This document shows positions 11,656 to 23,186 of a stretch of 64,000 nucleotides of DNA, one piece after another; the stretch's first letter is position 1, and every line of letters begins with the position of its first letter. Source of the DNA: Haematococcus lacustris. Its lineage: Eukaryota; Chlorophyta; Chlorophyceae; Chlamydomonadales; Haematococcaceae. The notes below the pieces were generated by a model. That model was not told the origin of the DNA, searched no databases, and saw only the letters and a list, made by a program, of their open reading frames with translations. The stretch spans positions 4,525,151 through 4,589,150 of the forward strand of contig JASKMD010000005.1 of the NCBI GenBank assembly GCA_030144725.1, in the 5' to 3' direction. The position numbers and the translations under genes were made by a program.

Positions 11656-12018
11656 CTACTGTGCCACAGCAGGCGACTGCTGCTGATGCTGCTGTTGGGC
11701 CTTGGGTGGTTGGTCTCGCAACCGCTTGTACCCCAGGCCAGGGTACTCCTTGCCCTTGGCTGGCAGAGCTGTATGCTCTAGCCACCAGCACAGCTCCAGC
11801 GGGCGCTACCTGCTGTCCCCAATGCGCTGCGTGTGCAGCGCTGCATTGCAGTCTCCGTCCGGCCACCTCCCTGGCTGTGGTGCCGGCTTGGCTTTGGCAG
11901 CCTTGCCCTTGCCCTTGCCTGTGCCCTAAGTGGGCTCAGCTGCCTCTGGCTCAGCCTTGGTGCGCTTGCTACGCTTGGCTGGCGGGGGAGTGCTTGGCCC
12001 AGGCTCTGAGGCAGGGAA
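11656..12018 (-). pseudogene. Fanzor-like C-terminal remnant (RuvC-III-like), left arm copy
   Basis: On the minus strand a basic, Pro/Lys-rich linker (PPAKRSKRTKAEPEAAEP, GKGKGKAAKAKPAP) leads into GRWPDGDCNAALHTQRIG and a C-terminus with KGKEYPGLGYKRLRDQPP and a Gln-rich tail. The DCNAAL block resembles the third RuvC motif of TnpB/Fanzor proteins (consensus DR-D-x-N-A-A), here with G where an R is usual. There is an in-frame TAG just before RPLELC where Trp is expected, and another stop in the linker, so the copy is dead. The inverted duplicate is at about 32870-33237. Confidence 0.4.
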
Positions 12019-12040
12019 GGGCAGGGCAAGGCCAGGGCAC

Positions 12041-13348
12041 CTGGGTTTGCGAAATGCTGTTGCATGCTGACCGCCAGCTGCATGGAATGCGCTCCGGTGT
12101 TGTTGTTGTCACCCCACAGATTGATGCTGCCCAGCTCCTGCAGCTTGACCAGCAGCGCTTGGTTGCTGGGGTCCTCAAAGACTTGCATGGGGTGGCGGAG
12201 CTGCCCTTTGCGCACCAGGCGGCGCTGCAGCTGGTTGTAGGCGGACTTGAAGTTGAGGGTTGCAAAGAACTTGCTGATGTCCTTGAGCTGCAGTCAAGGC
12301 TGCGCAGTCTGGGCTCTGGCTCAGGCTCAAGCTCAGAGTCACAGTCTCACTAGCAGTCAGAGTCACTGCCAGGCTCTGGCTCAGAGCCACACTGTGACCC
12401 TGGCTCAGAGCCTCATTCCCACTCCATCTTGGCTGGCTGGGCAGGAGCACGTGGGGGGAGGGGGGGGAGGGGGGGTGCATTAGGGGCTGCTCGTCTGAAG
12501 GTTCTGAGCACAAACAAGGAAGCGATGACGCGGAGCTGGGAGTGAACCTCAGCCCGGTGCTGGAGGTGGGCCAATAATCTGCGCTTCGTATTCTTGCAAC
12601 CGCGCAGCACAGAGCCACCCAGGACTTCCATGACCTGCAGGCAATCACAATCAGCACTTTGACATGCCATTTGGATTGGCCAAGATACAAGATGTCAACA
12701 CACAATGCGGGGACACACAAGGTGCGGACCTGCACTTGGCGCCGCTTCGTTATCACCCTTCCCTCCGATCATCTCGTTGTTTGATTCAGTGAGGCGAGAG
12801 CGACGTTGTGATGGATCTATCAGGAGCGATGTGTTATTACACGGCGCGTATGTCACGTAGCTCACAGTCGGCTAGCGACACGCACCTTTCAGTTTCTTTG
12901 CTGTGCCCTGCTTTTGCTTGGCGGCACCCTTCTTTGGAGCCATCACGCGATGTGCTTTGAGACAAGTGGTGGCCTTATCAAGCAACTTGGGTTTCCCCGG
13001 GGATTTATGGAGTGATTTACTTTGCAATATATTGCAATGATTACACGGCCATGATGACTGCATGCAGATACATGCGTAATCATAAGGACCAGCTGCCTCC
13101 CTCTCAAATGTGCTATACAGCTCAAGCCACACACGAGAAGCCCAAGACCTTTGTGCATTATGAATAGGTAGGGTGTTCAACCGGGCGGCCGAGTATTGAA
13201 AGGTGTTGTTGAAAACTGTAATGCCTTCATCCACAAGTTGACAGGGCTTGAACAAAACAGAGTTTGGGATGTTTGCAGGAATGTAGGCCATCCTCGCATC
13301 ATTCTTGATGCCCAGTTGTGCCATCATGCGCTGCAGGTCAGACCCCAC
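12041..13348 (-). pseudogene. Unidentified coding-like exons (left arm copy)
   Basis: I do not recognise the product. Minus-strand pieces look coding. The longest (13348-12886) starts MGSDLQRMMAQLGIKNDAR, runs through GPYDYACICMQ and ends at a GT donor after KKLK. A second begins at 12634 after a CAG acceptor (VMEVLGGSVLRGCKNTKRR). A third spans 12287-12041 (LKDISKFFATLNFKSAYNQL to QQHFANP) with consensus acceptor and donor. Further upstream, 13735-13590 reads VDPAQLKAWREGAHARP and 13500-13370 reads DFTARDDSTKYGKT. The DFTAR and SDLQ stretches resemble the frame at 57360-57520, suggesting a shared dispersed family. It may connect to the RuvC-III-like end at 11656-12018. The arm copy at 31195-32883 is additionally cut by a MITE. 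Confidence 0.35.
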
Positions 13349-13759
13349 GTTGACTACTCGTGCTCCACTGCATTAGTCAATATATGCATGGGTGACATGA
13401 GTGTAGCTGTTTTACCATACTTAGTGGAGTCATCTCGAGCAGTGAAGTCTCTAGAGCTGCAGCGCACGGTTGTGTCCGTTGCCACAGTTTTGCACCCCTC
13501 TTTTGTGCGAGTCTGCTCCTAGATGCTTCTTGAATCTCTCACCATGTCATCAAAGCACTCGCCTAGCTTCAGAACTGTCAGCTCCTTCCTCACTGCTGCA
13601 TCATGGACTTTGCCAAGGCGTGCCATGGTGTGTTGATGGTGTCCCCCAGCTGCTTTGTTGTGACTTCCGTGAAAAGTGGTCGCGCATGGGCACCCTCCCT
13701 CCATGCCTTCAATTGGGCGGGGTCCACGGTGTAAGCTACGATGTGGGTTGGAGGGTGGT

Positions 13760-13860
13760 GGGTGCAGGACGCCCCCCAGGCAAAAGCTTCTTCCTAGATG
13801 CACACCGGCTCTGCTGGAGTAGTCTTCTTCTACTTCTTGTGGGTTGGAGCATTGTGCATC
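13760..13860 (+). mobile_element. LINE 3' tail fragment (left arm)
   Basis: A short segment (GCAGGACGCCCCCCAGG, then GATGCACACCGGCTCTGCTGG, then AGTAGTCTTCTTCTACTTCTT) has the same layout as the 3' end of the full LINE at 27880-27966: a GC-rich block, a small hairpin and a TTC-rich tail. Probably a 5'-truncated insertion. Mirrored at about 30710-30810. Confidence 0.55.
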
Positions 13861-14335
13861 TCCACCCGACTCTTGACAGCGGCGACCAATCCTCGGACCA
13901 ATGGATACCCTGTTTTCTCCCACGTTCTGGCATGGGTCATGAGTGCCATCCAGGTTGGCAACAGCTACAGTGAGGATGCCATGCGTGCATGCATGCAAGT
14001 GTCGTGGCCGCGCATGCAGATGTGGTCATGCATGTATGAATGCATGCATATAGTGTTATTCAAGTCTGCTTACACATGGTTGAGGTAGGGCATGTCAACC
14101 TATAGCATGTGTATGACATTGCCAAATGGCTTCATCAGGTTACCGCCATGTTTGGGGCTCTTCCACTAAGCAGCTACATGCATGCATGCATGCATGCACG
14201 TGCACATACACAAATGAATGGGTTGGCTAAGAGGTGGCAACTGCTGCCATTGCAACTTTGTTTCTCCTTATACTTACTCGCAGAAATTAACGGAACAAAG
14301 TTTATTGGTGTGACGTCATACTTCGTACTATGCAT
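13860..14335. other. No gene; TGCATGCA-rich stretch
   Basis: Repeated GCATGCATGCATG runs at about 13986-14050 and 14178-14205. No coding frame supported. Confidence 0.5.
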
Positions 14336-14949
14336 TATTGAGCGAAGGTAAGAAGCAGAAGAAGAAAAAGAAGACGACTGCAACGTGGAAACCGACATGC
14401 ATTAAGTAAGATCTTCTTCCTGTGGAGCGACCTGCTCCCACTTCCTTCGCTAGGTATAATTGAGCAAACACATCTTACCCCAATCCTCCTCCCCTGCTCT
14501 GAGCCTATAAGCTGTTTAGCAATGCAATTTGAGCTTATCAATGTGTTAGTAGTTAATAGTTGGTAGTGTAGTGTTGATGTGTGTATCACCCACGTCGCTC
14601 ATGTGTTACTTTGTATGGATTCTGTATGTGATGCGGCCTGTTCTCAATACAATGGTCTGCTTGTGATGCTATTGCCAGCTGCACAAGTGTCCTCGACAAG
14701 GGCTGTGTGGTGTGTGCAAACTCTGTTATGTTGTTCGACCCATCTGGAGTTCCCATCACATTATTTAGTCTCCAGGATGGTGACTTGTTTCTTAGGCTCA
14801 TCCTTTCCCCGGTTCCCTTTTGTTGTGGTGCTAACCATGATGTTCGGGCGGGTGGTCTTGTTGTGTGGTGTTGGCAGGCCTAGGGCTGCTAGTGTGTCGC
14901 TGAGTGTGACGTTGTGGAGGTTCCATGTCATTTTGATCGCCTCATTCAT
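14336..14949 (-). pseudogene. LINE remnant: restriction-like endonuclease end plus 3' tail (left arm)
   Basis: The minus strand encodes a diverged copy of the C-terminus of the LINE ORF at 27400-27560. LSDTLAALGLPTP and TTRPNIMVSTTTKG...VTILETK correspond to LHTALRAIGLK and TTRPDILMV...VIIIEIK. The PD of the endonuclease motif has become PN and a stop follows ETK, so it is inactive. The fragment ends in a 3' tail of the same family: GC-rich block, ATGCATGTCGG hairpin region and CTTCTTTTTCTTCTT. Confidence 0.6.
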
Positions 14950-15891
14950 GGCAGGTAATGTCCGTGTGCATCATGCAGTGCATGACATGCCCATACATAC
15001 CCAGCGCAACAATATTCTCTCAGCTCAGGCAATATTCTCAGTCAGTCCCTCCCAACTGTCTTGGATAGGGGGGGTATCCCGTACACTGAGTTAATTCCTC
15101 GCTCACGTAGCGGACTAATGATCGTAGCACATCAGGATATATAGGGCTCACTAAGCTACAAGGAATGGGTGTTCCGAGCTTCAATGACTGTGCACATGAT
15201 GCCCAACCTAGGCGTAAACCTGGCCTATATTTTGTGAGCAGATATCACCATGCACATCTCCTTGACCCTCGAGCTTCTTGACATTGCCGTGATGTAGCTA
15301 ACAAAGTAATGATCGCCGGCTGTACTTGCCTTCACAGCGTAAAGAGTCTACCACGCCATTGCGAAGGATTACCACAGCTCACTTGCGCTGCGCGATGTTG
15401 TGAGGGCGGCCGGCTGGTCGGTGGCCGCACTTTTTTGGCTTACAGGGTTCCTAGCATATCGGGCGTGTAGAAGATTACGCGGTCATCGCATGCCGCACGG
15501 TGCTACGCCCATCGCACACGTTCCGGCACCGGGACATCCATGACAAAGTTGTGTCAATTACTTTATCAGAGTTGGGAGGGTCTGATTCTCAGACAATTGC
15601 TAGTATATGCTATCATATCTGAGGTGTATGCAAAATACAGGATCAAATAATTCTCCATAACTCGGGGGTGGACGGAGCCATTATTCTACCGACCTTAGTT
15701 GCACTCTAGCCATATAGACCTCTCCGACAGCTAGCTATGCGTACTCTGCAGCTTTCCGAAACTTGCAAGTATGGCTTGCACGTTGCAAGTTGCAAGCCGC
15801 GAGTCAAACGATCGCTTCCGCGACTTGCGCTATAGCACCTCACCAATGCGACTAAGCGCGGAAGCTTAGCTTAGAGATGATGCCACGCTGG
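14950..15891. other. No gene seen
   Basis: AT/GC-mixed sequence without a convincing frame. It is repeated in inverted orientation at 28652-29593. A short internal repeat of TTGCAAGT occurs near 15764-15800. Confidence 0.55.
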
Positions 15892-15899
15892 CATGTATG
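15892..15899 (+). other. Empty target site of the hAT insertion
   Basis: CATGTATG here is the single, unduplicated complement of the CATACATG found on both sides of the hAT element at 22653-28643. Confidence 0.9.
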
Positions 15900-16058
15900 T
15901 TTATATATGCCAGGCTGGCATGTCAACACCGAGCTTTGGGCTCCGGGCATGCTTGGTTAGCTCGGGATGAGCAAGGCAAGCGTATCGCATTGGCCGCTAA
16001 TCCGTTTGGACGTATACAACTCATAATTGACCCGCCGTTGACCGCGCTTTTGTATAAT

Positions 16059-16558
16059 NNNNNNNNNNNNNNNNNNNNNNNNNNNNNNNNNNNNNNNNNN
16101 NNNNNNNNNNNNNNNNNNNNNNNNNNNNNNNNNNNNNNNNNNNNNNNNNNNNNNNNNNNNNNNNNNNNNNNNNNNNNNNNNNNNNNNNNNNNNNNNNNNN
16201 NNNNNNNNNNNNNNNNNNNNNNNNNNNNNNNNNNNNNNNNNNNNNNNNNNNNNNNNNNNNNNNNNNNNNNNNNNNNNNNNNNNNNNNNNNNNNNNNNNNN
16301 NNNNNNNNNNNNNNNNNNNNNNNNNNNNNNNNNNNNNNNNNNNNNNNNNNNNNNNNNNNNNNNNNNNNNNNNNNNNNNNNNNNNNNNNNNNNNNNNNNNN
16401 NNNNNNNNNNNNNNNNNNNNNNNNNNNNNNNNNNNNNNNNNNNNNNNNNNNNNNNNNNNNNNNNNNNNNNNNNNNNNNNNNNNNNNNNNNNNNNNNNNNN
16501 NNNNNNNNNNNNNNNNNNNNNNNNNNNNNNNNNNNNNNNNNNNNNNNNNNNNNNNNNN
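16059..16558. other. Assembly gap (500 N)
   Basis: A run of exactly 500 N, typical of a scaffolding gap of unknown size. The sequences on its two sides both belong to the inverted-repeat system, so the join is uncertain. Confidence 0.99.
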
Positions 16559-17627
16559 CAGCTGGCACGAAGAGGAAGTTCACAAAGGGGTAGTTCTGCT
16601 TGAACCACTCCAACACAGTCCTTTTCCGGTGCACGGCGTACACATCCAGTTGGTAAATCATGGAGGGCCATTGAGCCACTGGCAGCTCGTCGAGGTTGTG
16701 GCCAAGCTCTGTGCAGCTCCTCTTGTAGTCAAGCAGAATGACACGCTCGAAGTGCTGCTTGTGGCTGTCCTCAGTCGCCCAGTGAGATGGCGTGGCCGTG
16801 ACGTCATGCCCTGCTGCATCAGCTGCCACTCGAGCCGGCAGAGGCTGCCATGCCCTCGCATTTTTGGGCTTGCCACCAGGGGTGCTGAGATCTGTCTTGC
16901 CCTCGTAGATCAGCTGCAGCGGCAACACATGCCCAGAGGCCTTGACCGTCAGGCAAACAGTGAGGCCCTTCTTCTGCTCAGTGGCTGCCACGAACACCTG
17001 CTTGCTGCCCTCCTCAGCAAGCGTAGTGCTGCCGGCCATGGGTGCAAAGAAAACGAAGGTCTCGTCCATGGAGTAGAAGAGCTCAGGAGGTATGCGCTTG
17101 GCATACACAATCAGTGCAGCCCGCAGGTTCATGTCTTCCACTAACTGGGTAAAGTTAATGGGGAGGTGTTGGCTGTCTCCTGTGCTCCTCCTGCACGTCA
17201 CAATGCATGCCAGCAATTGTGCATGTGTGTCAGCATATGTGTGGGCATGTGAGCATGTCAGCACGTTCAGCAGGCCATGCCTGTGCCATGTTGCCCCTCC
17301 ACCAGAGAAGTCGCTCACCGTGTCACCCAATTCAGCTGGTTTTCCAAAAAGTCACGAACAAACTGGGCTGACAGGCGCAGAGCACCACCATTGCTTGACA
17401 GCAGATGGGGTTCCCTTTGCTGGATGACAGCCAACATAACACTGCGTGCCGTGGTGTGGTTCAGGGCGACACCCCCTTGGCGTAGGGCTAGAAGGCGATC
17501 CTTGATCTCAACCTGCATAACCAGAGGGGGACACACATCAACATCATCACCACCATCACCACCACCACCACCACTACAAGCACCACTACTACCACCACTA
17601 TATCATCACCATCACCATCAGCAACAC

Positions 17628-17659
<32 letters not shown>

Positions 17660-18379
17660 TCATCAGCATTAGCACCATCCCACCATTGTGATACCACTAA
17701 TGATGATCAGTAGCAACAACAGCCATCACTAACCTGTAGATCTTGGTACTTGCTGAGAGTGGCTCTCCTGCCAGCGGTGGGTGGATGGTGATGCCCGAAG
17801 CCGCGCAGCAGGCTCGCCTGGGCCTCTGCTGTGAGCTGTGTGAGGGAGCCCTTCAGAAACCACCCCCTAACCGTGGACTCACGCAGATTGTTGTACGTCT
17901 CAGGCTGTGTGAGCTTCAAATGCTTAACCGCCGGGCTGTAACCGCCGCAAGCTGGTACGGCTTGCAGGATGGGCCGGATGCTGGCGGGGTGCCACCAGTT
18001 CGCATGCGACCTGCCGGTTCGGCTGGGAGGAGGAGGCGTGCTTGGCGACGCGGCAGGGTCTCGGGCCAGCAGCAGCCCGATGCTAGACAGCTTGCGAGGT
18101 CTGCCCGGCCCACGCTTCGCGGCAGCCGCATCTTCACGATCGAGAGCCCTTCGATGGAGCATTTCATCGTGCTGGTCAACCTGGCGTTGCAAATTTTCGG
18201 CTGCGTCGTTGGCACTGATGCCACGGACCACAAAGCGGTCCATCGCATCGATATTTACGCAGGTCAAACAATTGTTTGACCACTTCGCGGTTCAGTCAAA
18301 AATCACATTGTTTACTCGTTCGCGATTTCGCGAGGCCAAAAAAACGATTCGCGGACGCGAATCAAAAGAGAGAGTACGG
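16559..18379 (-). pseudogene. Pogo-like transposon copy 2, truncated by the gap
   Basis: Minus-strand copy of the element at 7206, from within exon 3 (at the gap) back through introns 2 and 1 and exon 1 to the terminal repeat ending at 18379, followed by TA. Exons 1-3 are open as far as they are visible. Exon 4 would lie in the gap, so functionality cannot be judged. The outer flank is the same as that of copy 1. Confidence 0.9.
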
Positions 18380-18556
18380 TAGTCTACACTTTTTACTTCA
18401 GGCGTTCCCAACACGGGGTTGGTAATCTTCATGCAACTGCAGCCCATCTACTCCATCATTTGATGTGACGTTTGCTGCGTCTGCTGCAATGTGATACTGC
18501 GCGATTAATGTAAGACGGGAATTGCCATCGGAGTCATTCGATGCGGGCAGCCACAT

Positions 18557-20043
18557 GTGACCCCGGATGTGTCCCAATCACAGACCGTGGTTAGCTACAC
18601 TGGTAAGCTACGTCCTTGGCTATCCGTTAGCGATGCACGACATGTCGGTGGCGCACACCACCGAAGTCCGGCAAACATGGCAGCGCGAGCTTCCTTATGG
18701 TGCAGGCAGCTTGGCGACGAAGAAATTCGAATCTGTGTGTGGCAGCGCTGTATCGCGGTAATGGTGGGCGGCACAGTAAGGACTAGTCACCCCCTGAAGC
18801 TAAGATCCGGTTTATGCTTTGGACCATTGAACAACAGCCTGACCTCACACAGATTTATCACAGCATACTCACTAACGCGTCCGTGGTACTATGCAACTCA
18901 GTCATTGGGTTTGTATGTGACAAGATTGACCCCTTACAAGGTACACATGCTGATGGCTACAGGTGCACGAGGAGCCGACCGAGCTTTGCTTACCACTCCG
19001 CCACGTGGCCACCACCAACACAGCTTGACCCACCATCTCCCAACCTCGTCTTCACCGCCCAGCTCCCAGTAGCCCCTCCTCCCAGCAGCCCAGCCTCCCC
19101 CCTACCTCTCCAAGTGCCGGCAATTCTTCGTCTCTGAGCAGTGCGTCCTCCCCAACCCACACCGGCCAGGCAACATATCCACAGTTGGGCGTGATTTACA
19201 CATCGTGTCCACCTACATGCGGCGCAAGACCCTTGGTAAGATGCAAAGGGGAAGGTAGGGTGGCGTGGGTGGGAAGGGACTGGGAGAGAGTGGAAGGGGC
19301 TGGGAGGGAGTGGGAGGGGGGGGCTGAGGGGGGGGGCTGAGGCTGGAAATAGCCGCATGTCTTTGCTCTACTGCCTGCTCTCACACCTGCAATTTTATGG
19401 GTGCACATGCGATTGCCATGGCAAGGTGCTCGTATTGCGAGTGACAGCAGCAGTCACCCCGCAGCACCAGCCAGAAGGCTGGGAGCAGAGGCCCGGTGGT
19501 AGGGCTGGGGCTGGGGCTGGGGCTGGGGCTGGGGCTGGGGCTGGGGCTGGGGCTGGGGCTGGGGCTGGGGCTGGGGCTGGGGCTGGGGCTGGGGCTGGGG
19601 CTGGGGCTGGGGCTGGGGCTGGGGCTGGGGCTGGGGCTGGGGCTGGGGCTGGGGCTGGGGCTGGGGCTGGGGCTGGGGCTGGGGCTGGGGCTGGGGCTGG
19701 GGCTGGGGCTGGGGCTGGGGCTGGGGCTGGGGCTGGGGCTGGGGCTGGGGCTGGGGCTGGGGCTGGGGCTGGGGCTGGGGCTGGGGCTGGGGCTGGGGCT
19801 GGGGCTGGGGCTGGGGCTGGGGCTGGGGCAGCAGCTGGGGCTGGGGCAGCAGCTGGGGCTGGGGCTGGGGCAACAGATGCACTGTGGCGCTATGTGGACC
19901 TACTACCTGCATCATGTGCAGGCTCAAATGGCCTTGCCCCACCTCTTTGCTGCTGTCGGCAGCTCAGACCCAGCTATGCGCATACAAGTGGCGGTTGATG
20001 TGGTGTATCATGCCAAGCTACGGCTGCCGCCGCCTGAGGATGG

Positions 20044-20074
<31 letters not shown>

Positions 20075-20733
20075 CTGCTGCAACAGCAAGAGGACCCTCA
20101 TGGCACTTGGCGTCAATATGCTTCTGACATTCGTGCCATAGCGTAAGGAGGATGCCGCAGCTGCAGCACAGCGGTCAGCAAAGGCAGAGCGCCGGATCAC
20201 AGATGCAGCGCACAAGGTCGGGAGGGTTGTGGTTTGATGTGGGTGACCATGCGTGCCAAGAGCGGCTTGCAACGGCCCATGCCCTTGCCTTTTGGGGGCG
20301 TGATTTTGGCCACACAACTGTCGAGGAGGCAATGAAGATGACAGGAAAGCAGCTTCAGTCATACCTCCAGTTTCACAAGCAGGAGGTATACACGAGCTGG
20401 AGGGTACCCAAGCTACAGAGCCATGTGTGCACCCACATCCGTGGGGAGCTCGCCGCAGCTGCGCCCCCTCAGCAACAGCTGACACATGCAAGCACCACCC
20501 CTGAACTGGCTGTGCCTGCAGGTGCACACCCTCAGCAGCAGCAACAGCTGGCAGCGGCAAGCACGTCACGTAAGCGCAAGGCACCTGCAGCTAACAAGTC
20601 GAGGGTAGCAAAGCGAGGTGAGACAACACCACGTACTGCACCTAGCACCTTGTTTAAGCGTAGTAGAGCAGCCGGGAATGCACCAGCGCCAGCAGCAGCT
20701 CCAAAAGCTAATAGTGGTATCCAGTTGTCATGA
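18557..20733 (+). pseudogene. Unidentified broken multi-exon gene (copy A')
   Basis: Plus-strand duplicate of the gene remnant at 4894-7028. Pieces: a frame around 19100-19232 ending at a GTAAGA donor after RRKTLG; a frame from 19873 (after a GGCAACAG acceptor) to 20146; and the 193-residue frame 20152-20733. The same two frameshifts separate the last two segments (near 20143 and 20218), so both copies carry them and they predate the duplication or are shared assembly errors. No family recognised. Confidence 0.4.
19501..19870 (+). repeat. (GGGGCT)n hexanucleotide array
   Basis: About 55-60 copies, with two GCAGCA interruptions near its right end. Inverted counterpart of 5754-6085, with a length difference of about 42 bp. 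Confidence 0.98.
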
Positions 20734-21073
20734 CTGCCGTCGTCCCGTCCACATGCCAAAAGCAAAACATATTCCGACTGCTGCTGCGTGTTGCAGGTGC
20801 CACTCACAACAGCGTGGCGAAGCGTGCTAGTGCGGCGCGCCTCGCATGGGGCGAAATCGCATAAATTCAAATGTCGATCTTTGGGCAGGCACTGAGCACC
20901 GCTGAGAGCGAGATAGTTTTTGGTGCGTCTGCCATCTCGTAGCTATGAGTCTCCTCTGTTAAAAGCACTGTTTACATATGTTTTTGACTGCGTGGCTGCG
21001 GAGATATGGGCTTCCTATCACAGGGGGGTGGTTTTCAGGTAGTTGGGAGCGCCTGAGTTTACTATCTCTCGTC
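20734..21073. other. No gene seen
   Basis: Inverted duplicate of 4554-4893, between the unidentified gene remnant and the terminal repeat at 21076. Confidence 0.5.
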
Positions 21074-21075
21074 TA

Positions 21076-21690
21076 CCGTACTCTCTCTTTCGATTCGCGT
21101 CCGCGAATTGTTTTTTTTTGCCTCGCGAAGTCGCGAACGAGTAAACAGTGTGATTATTTACTGAATCGCGAAGTGGTCAAACAATTATTTGACCTGCGTA
21201 AATGGTGCTGCGATGGATCGCTTTGTGGTCCGTGGCACCCTGTTGACGACTCAGCCACAAATATGCTACGCCAGGCTGACCAACACGATGAAATGCACTA
21301 TCAGAGGGCTCTCGATCGTGATGCTCCCTGAAAGGGCTCTTGATTAGCGGCAAATGTCTAAAGCCTACCAGCCTGGTATGGGTTGTTGCAGCCCACCAGC
21401 ACATCAGGAGGCATGAGTGACCTCGTCCTTGCATGGCGGCTGCAAGAATGCTAGCACTTTGCGTGCTTGTGATGACAGCTACCAGCGAGTCGCTATGACC
21501 CAGCAATAACACAAGCAGCGAGCAATGACCTGCCATGACCCCAACAACGACGATAGCAGTGCCAGCAACGAGGGGCTGGCTGCACAAAGTCAGATTTTGG
21601 GGTGTTTGGTCAGGCTAGGGCAGCAGCCGGGGTGGCTGGCCAAGCTGGGGCTAATATTCGGGGCCTCGCGAATTGAAATAGATAGTACGG
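21076..21690 (+). mobile_element. Deleted (non-autonomous) pogo-like element, 615 bp
   Basis: Both terminal repeats are present (CCGTACTCTCTCTTTCG left, GATAGTACGG right) with TA on each side (21074-21075, 21691-21692). The interior joins the start of the transposase (codons from MDRFVVRG) to a fragment of exon 4 (GTTGCAGCCCACCAGCACATC), so about 2.9 kb is missing. It belongs to a subfamily diverged from the full copies. It keeps the uninterrupted site (21302-21306, CAGAG) where the Ty3 element entered its inverted twin. Confidence 0.88.
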
Positions 21691-21692
21691 TA

Positions 21693-22377
21693 TACTATTT
21701 ACTAGTTGGACATAGAGATGTCTATTTGGGAACCTTATTGATATTGCAAGCATTGTCTGCCGTCCGGGGCTCTGCCGTCCGTAGGCTCCGAGCACGACGA
21801 ACATGCATGACTAGAGGTGGACAGAATGGGGTGGGGTGGTGCGGAAATGGGGGAGGGAAGGTTATACATGTAGGGTGCCTTATGCTGTATGACAAACCAC
21901 CCCTTGGAGGGGGGAGGGAAGGGGAGGGGTCGCCTCCAGGCCCCTGCCATCTAGGAGGGGTGCTCTTGGCCCCTACATGCTGGCTCCTGATTGCTGTTCC
22001 AGGTGGCTTCTTGCTGCTGCTCCTCGCTGCCGCTCGTGGCTGACGCTCCTAGGTCCTCATGGCTGACACGTGATGCCATTGCTTCATGCAAATGCGCAAG
22101 TAGCAGGGACTATTCAAGTTGAAAGGCATCACTAGCCTGCAACATATGATGGCGGGATGCCAACAACAGTAACCGATTGCAATAGTGTGTCGCATTGGCC
22201 TCAAAACTCGTGAGTGCATACCGCTTCGGACAGTTGACACAACGTACGCACACACATATGTGTCAATCACAAAGTAGTACTCGCTACATACTCGCTACAT
22301 ACTCGCTACGAGACGAGGACGAGTCCATTAGATTCGCGTAATGAGCGAGGTAGAGGCGAGTATCTAGTATATCTGAG
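21693..22377. other. Unique sequence, no gene
   Basis: No coding frame supported. It contains a short ACTCGCTACAT tandem near 22275-22310. Confidence 0.5.
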
Positions 22378-22485
22378 GTCCGCGGCCCGTCAAATATACA
22401 AAAGCGTACCCCGCGGCCCGTCACTTATACAAAAGCGTACCCCGCGGCCCGTCACTTATACAAAAGCGTACCCCGCGGCCCGGCA
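22378..22485 (+). repeat. 31-bp minisatellite
   Basis: About three copies of a unit containing CCGCGGCCCGTCACTTATAC plus AAAAGCGTACC. It lies at the junction between inverted copies A' and B'. The left arm also runs toward this motif (TTGTATAAT) when it enters the N gap. Confidence 0.85.
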
Positions 22486-23186
22486 ATTATACAAAAGCGC
22501 GGTCAACGGCGGGTCAATTATGAGTTGTATACGTCCAAACGGCTTAGCGGCCAATGCGATACGCTTGCCTTGCTCATCCCGAGCTAACCAAGCATGCCCG
22601 GAGCCCAAAGCTCGGTGTTGACATGCCAGCCTGGCATATATAAACATACATGTAGGGTGCGGTTTTTCTCATTAGTTCTCATGAGATCTAATATTAGTCA
22701 AATGTGTCTCATTAGGTCGTCTCATTAGTCTAATATTAGTCGTGGCTGGACAAGGTTCCCACCGGGGTTCGATTCCCGAGAGCCGTAACCTACTTCTATG
22801 TTATGCTAAAAAAGCCAGCTATATCCTCCCAGCAACTCCTCCAGTACTTCCAGGTGTTGATCCTTGATGGCCACAGCGTCCTTCCTCTTGCCAGACACAT
22901 CCACAACCTTGATGAAGAGCACGCCACCATCCGGCTTCAGTAGGATGAAGTTCACAAGGGGCGCACCCTTGCCAGCAAACTTGTACCTTCAGCCATCGGA
23001 GCAGATCACGAAACCATCCTGGCAATGAGCAAGGATGTCAATACATCAAGGATCTATGACATTGGTATGGATTGGCTGTCAGGATTGGAATTGGTGGTTG
23101 GCCTTTGTTCCCCTCATGCACTTGGCTGATTTGAGCGCTTACCTGCAGCAATCTCACTAGTTGCTTCACAGTCAGCTCCTTGACCC

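Larger units (their letters stand above)
7206..16059 (+). repeat. Large inverted repeat, left copy B
   Basis: Reverse-complement match to 22485-37229 once the hAT element (22653-28643) and a MITE (31394-31740) are removed. Continuity on the far side resumes at 56255-56714 and ends exactly at the pogo terminal repeat (7206 here). The outer flanks then differ. Confidence 0.92.
16559..21306 (-). repeat. Large inverted repeat, right copy A'
   Basis: Inverted copy of about 9028-4321. It ends where the Ty3 element interrupts the left copy. Beyond 21306 the deleted pogo element continues uninterrupted. Confidence 0.92.

Noticed and set aside
15897..17330. Frames spanning the 500-N gap
   Set aside because: They are open only because N codons contain no stops. 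The two sides are unrelated parts of the repeats.
22740..22800. tRNA gene
   Set aside because: Only a B-box-like stretch is seen. The T-arm pairing is poor and no acceptor or anticodon arm could be drawn.
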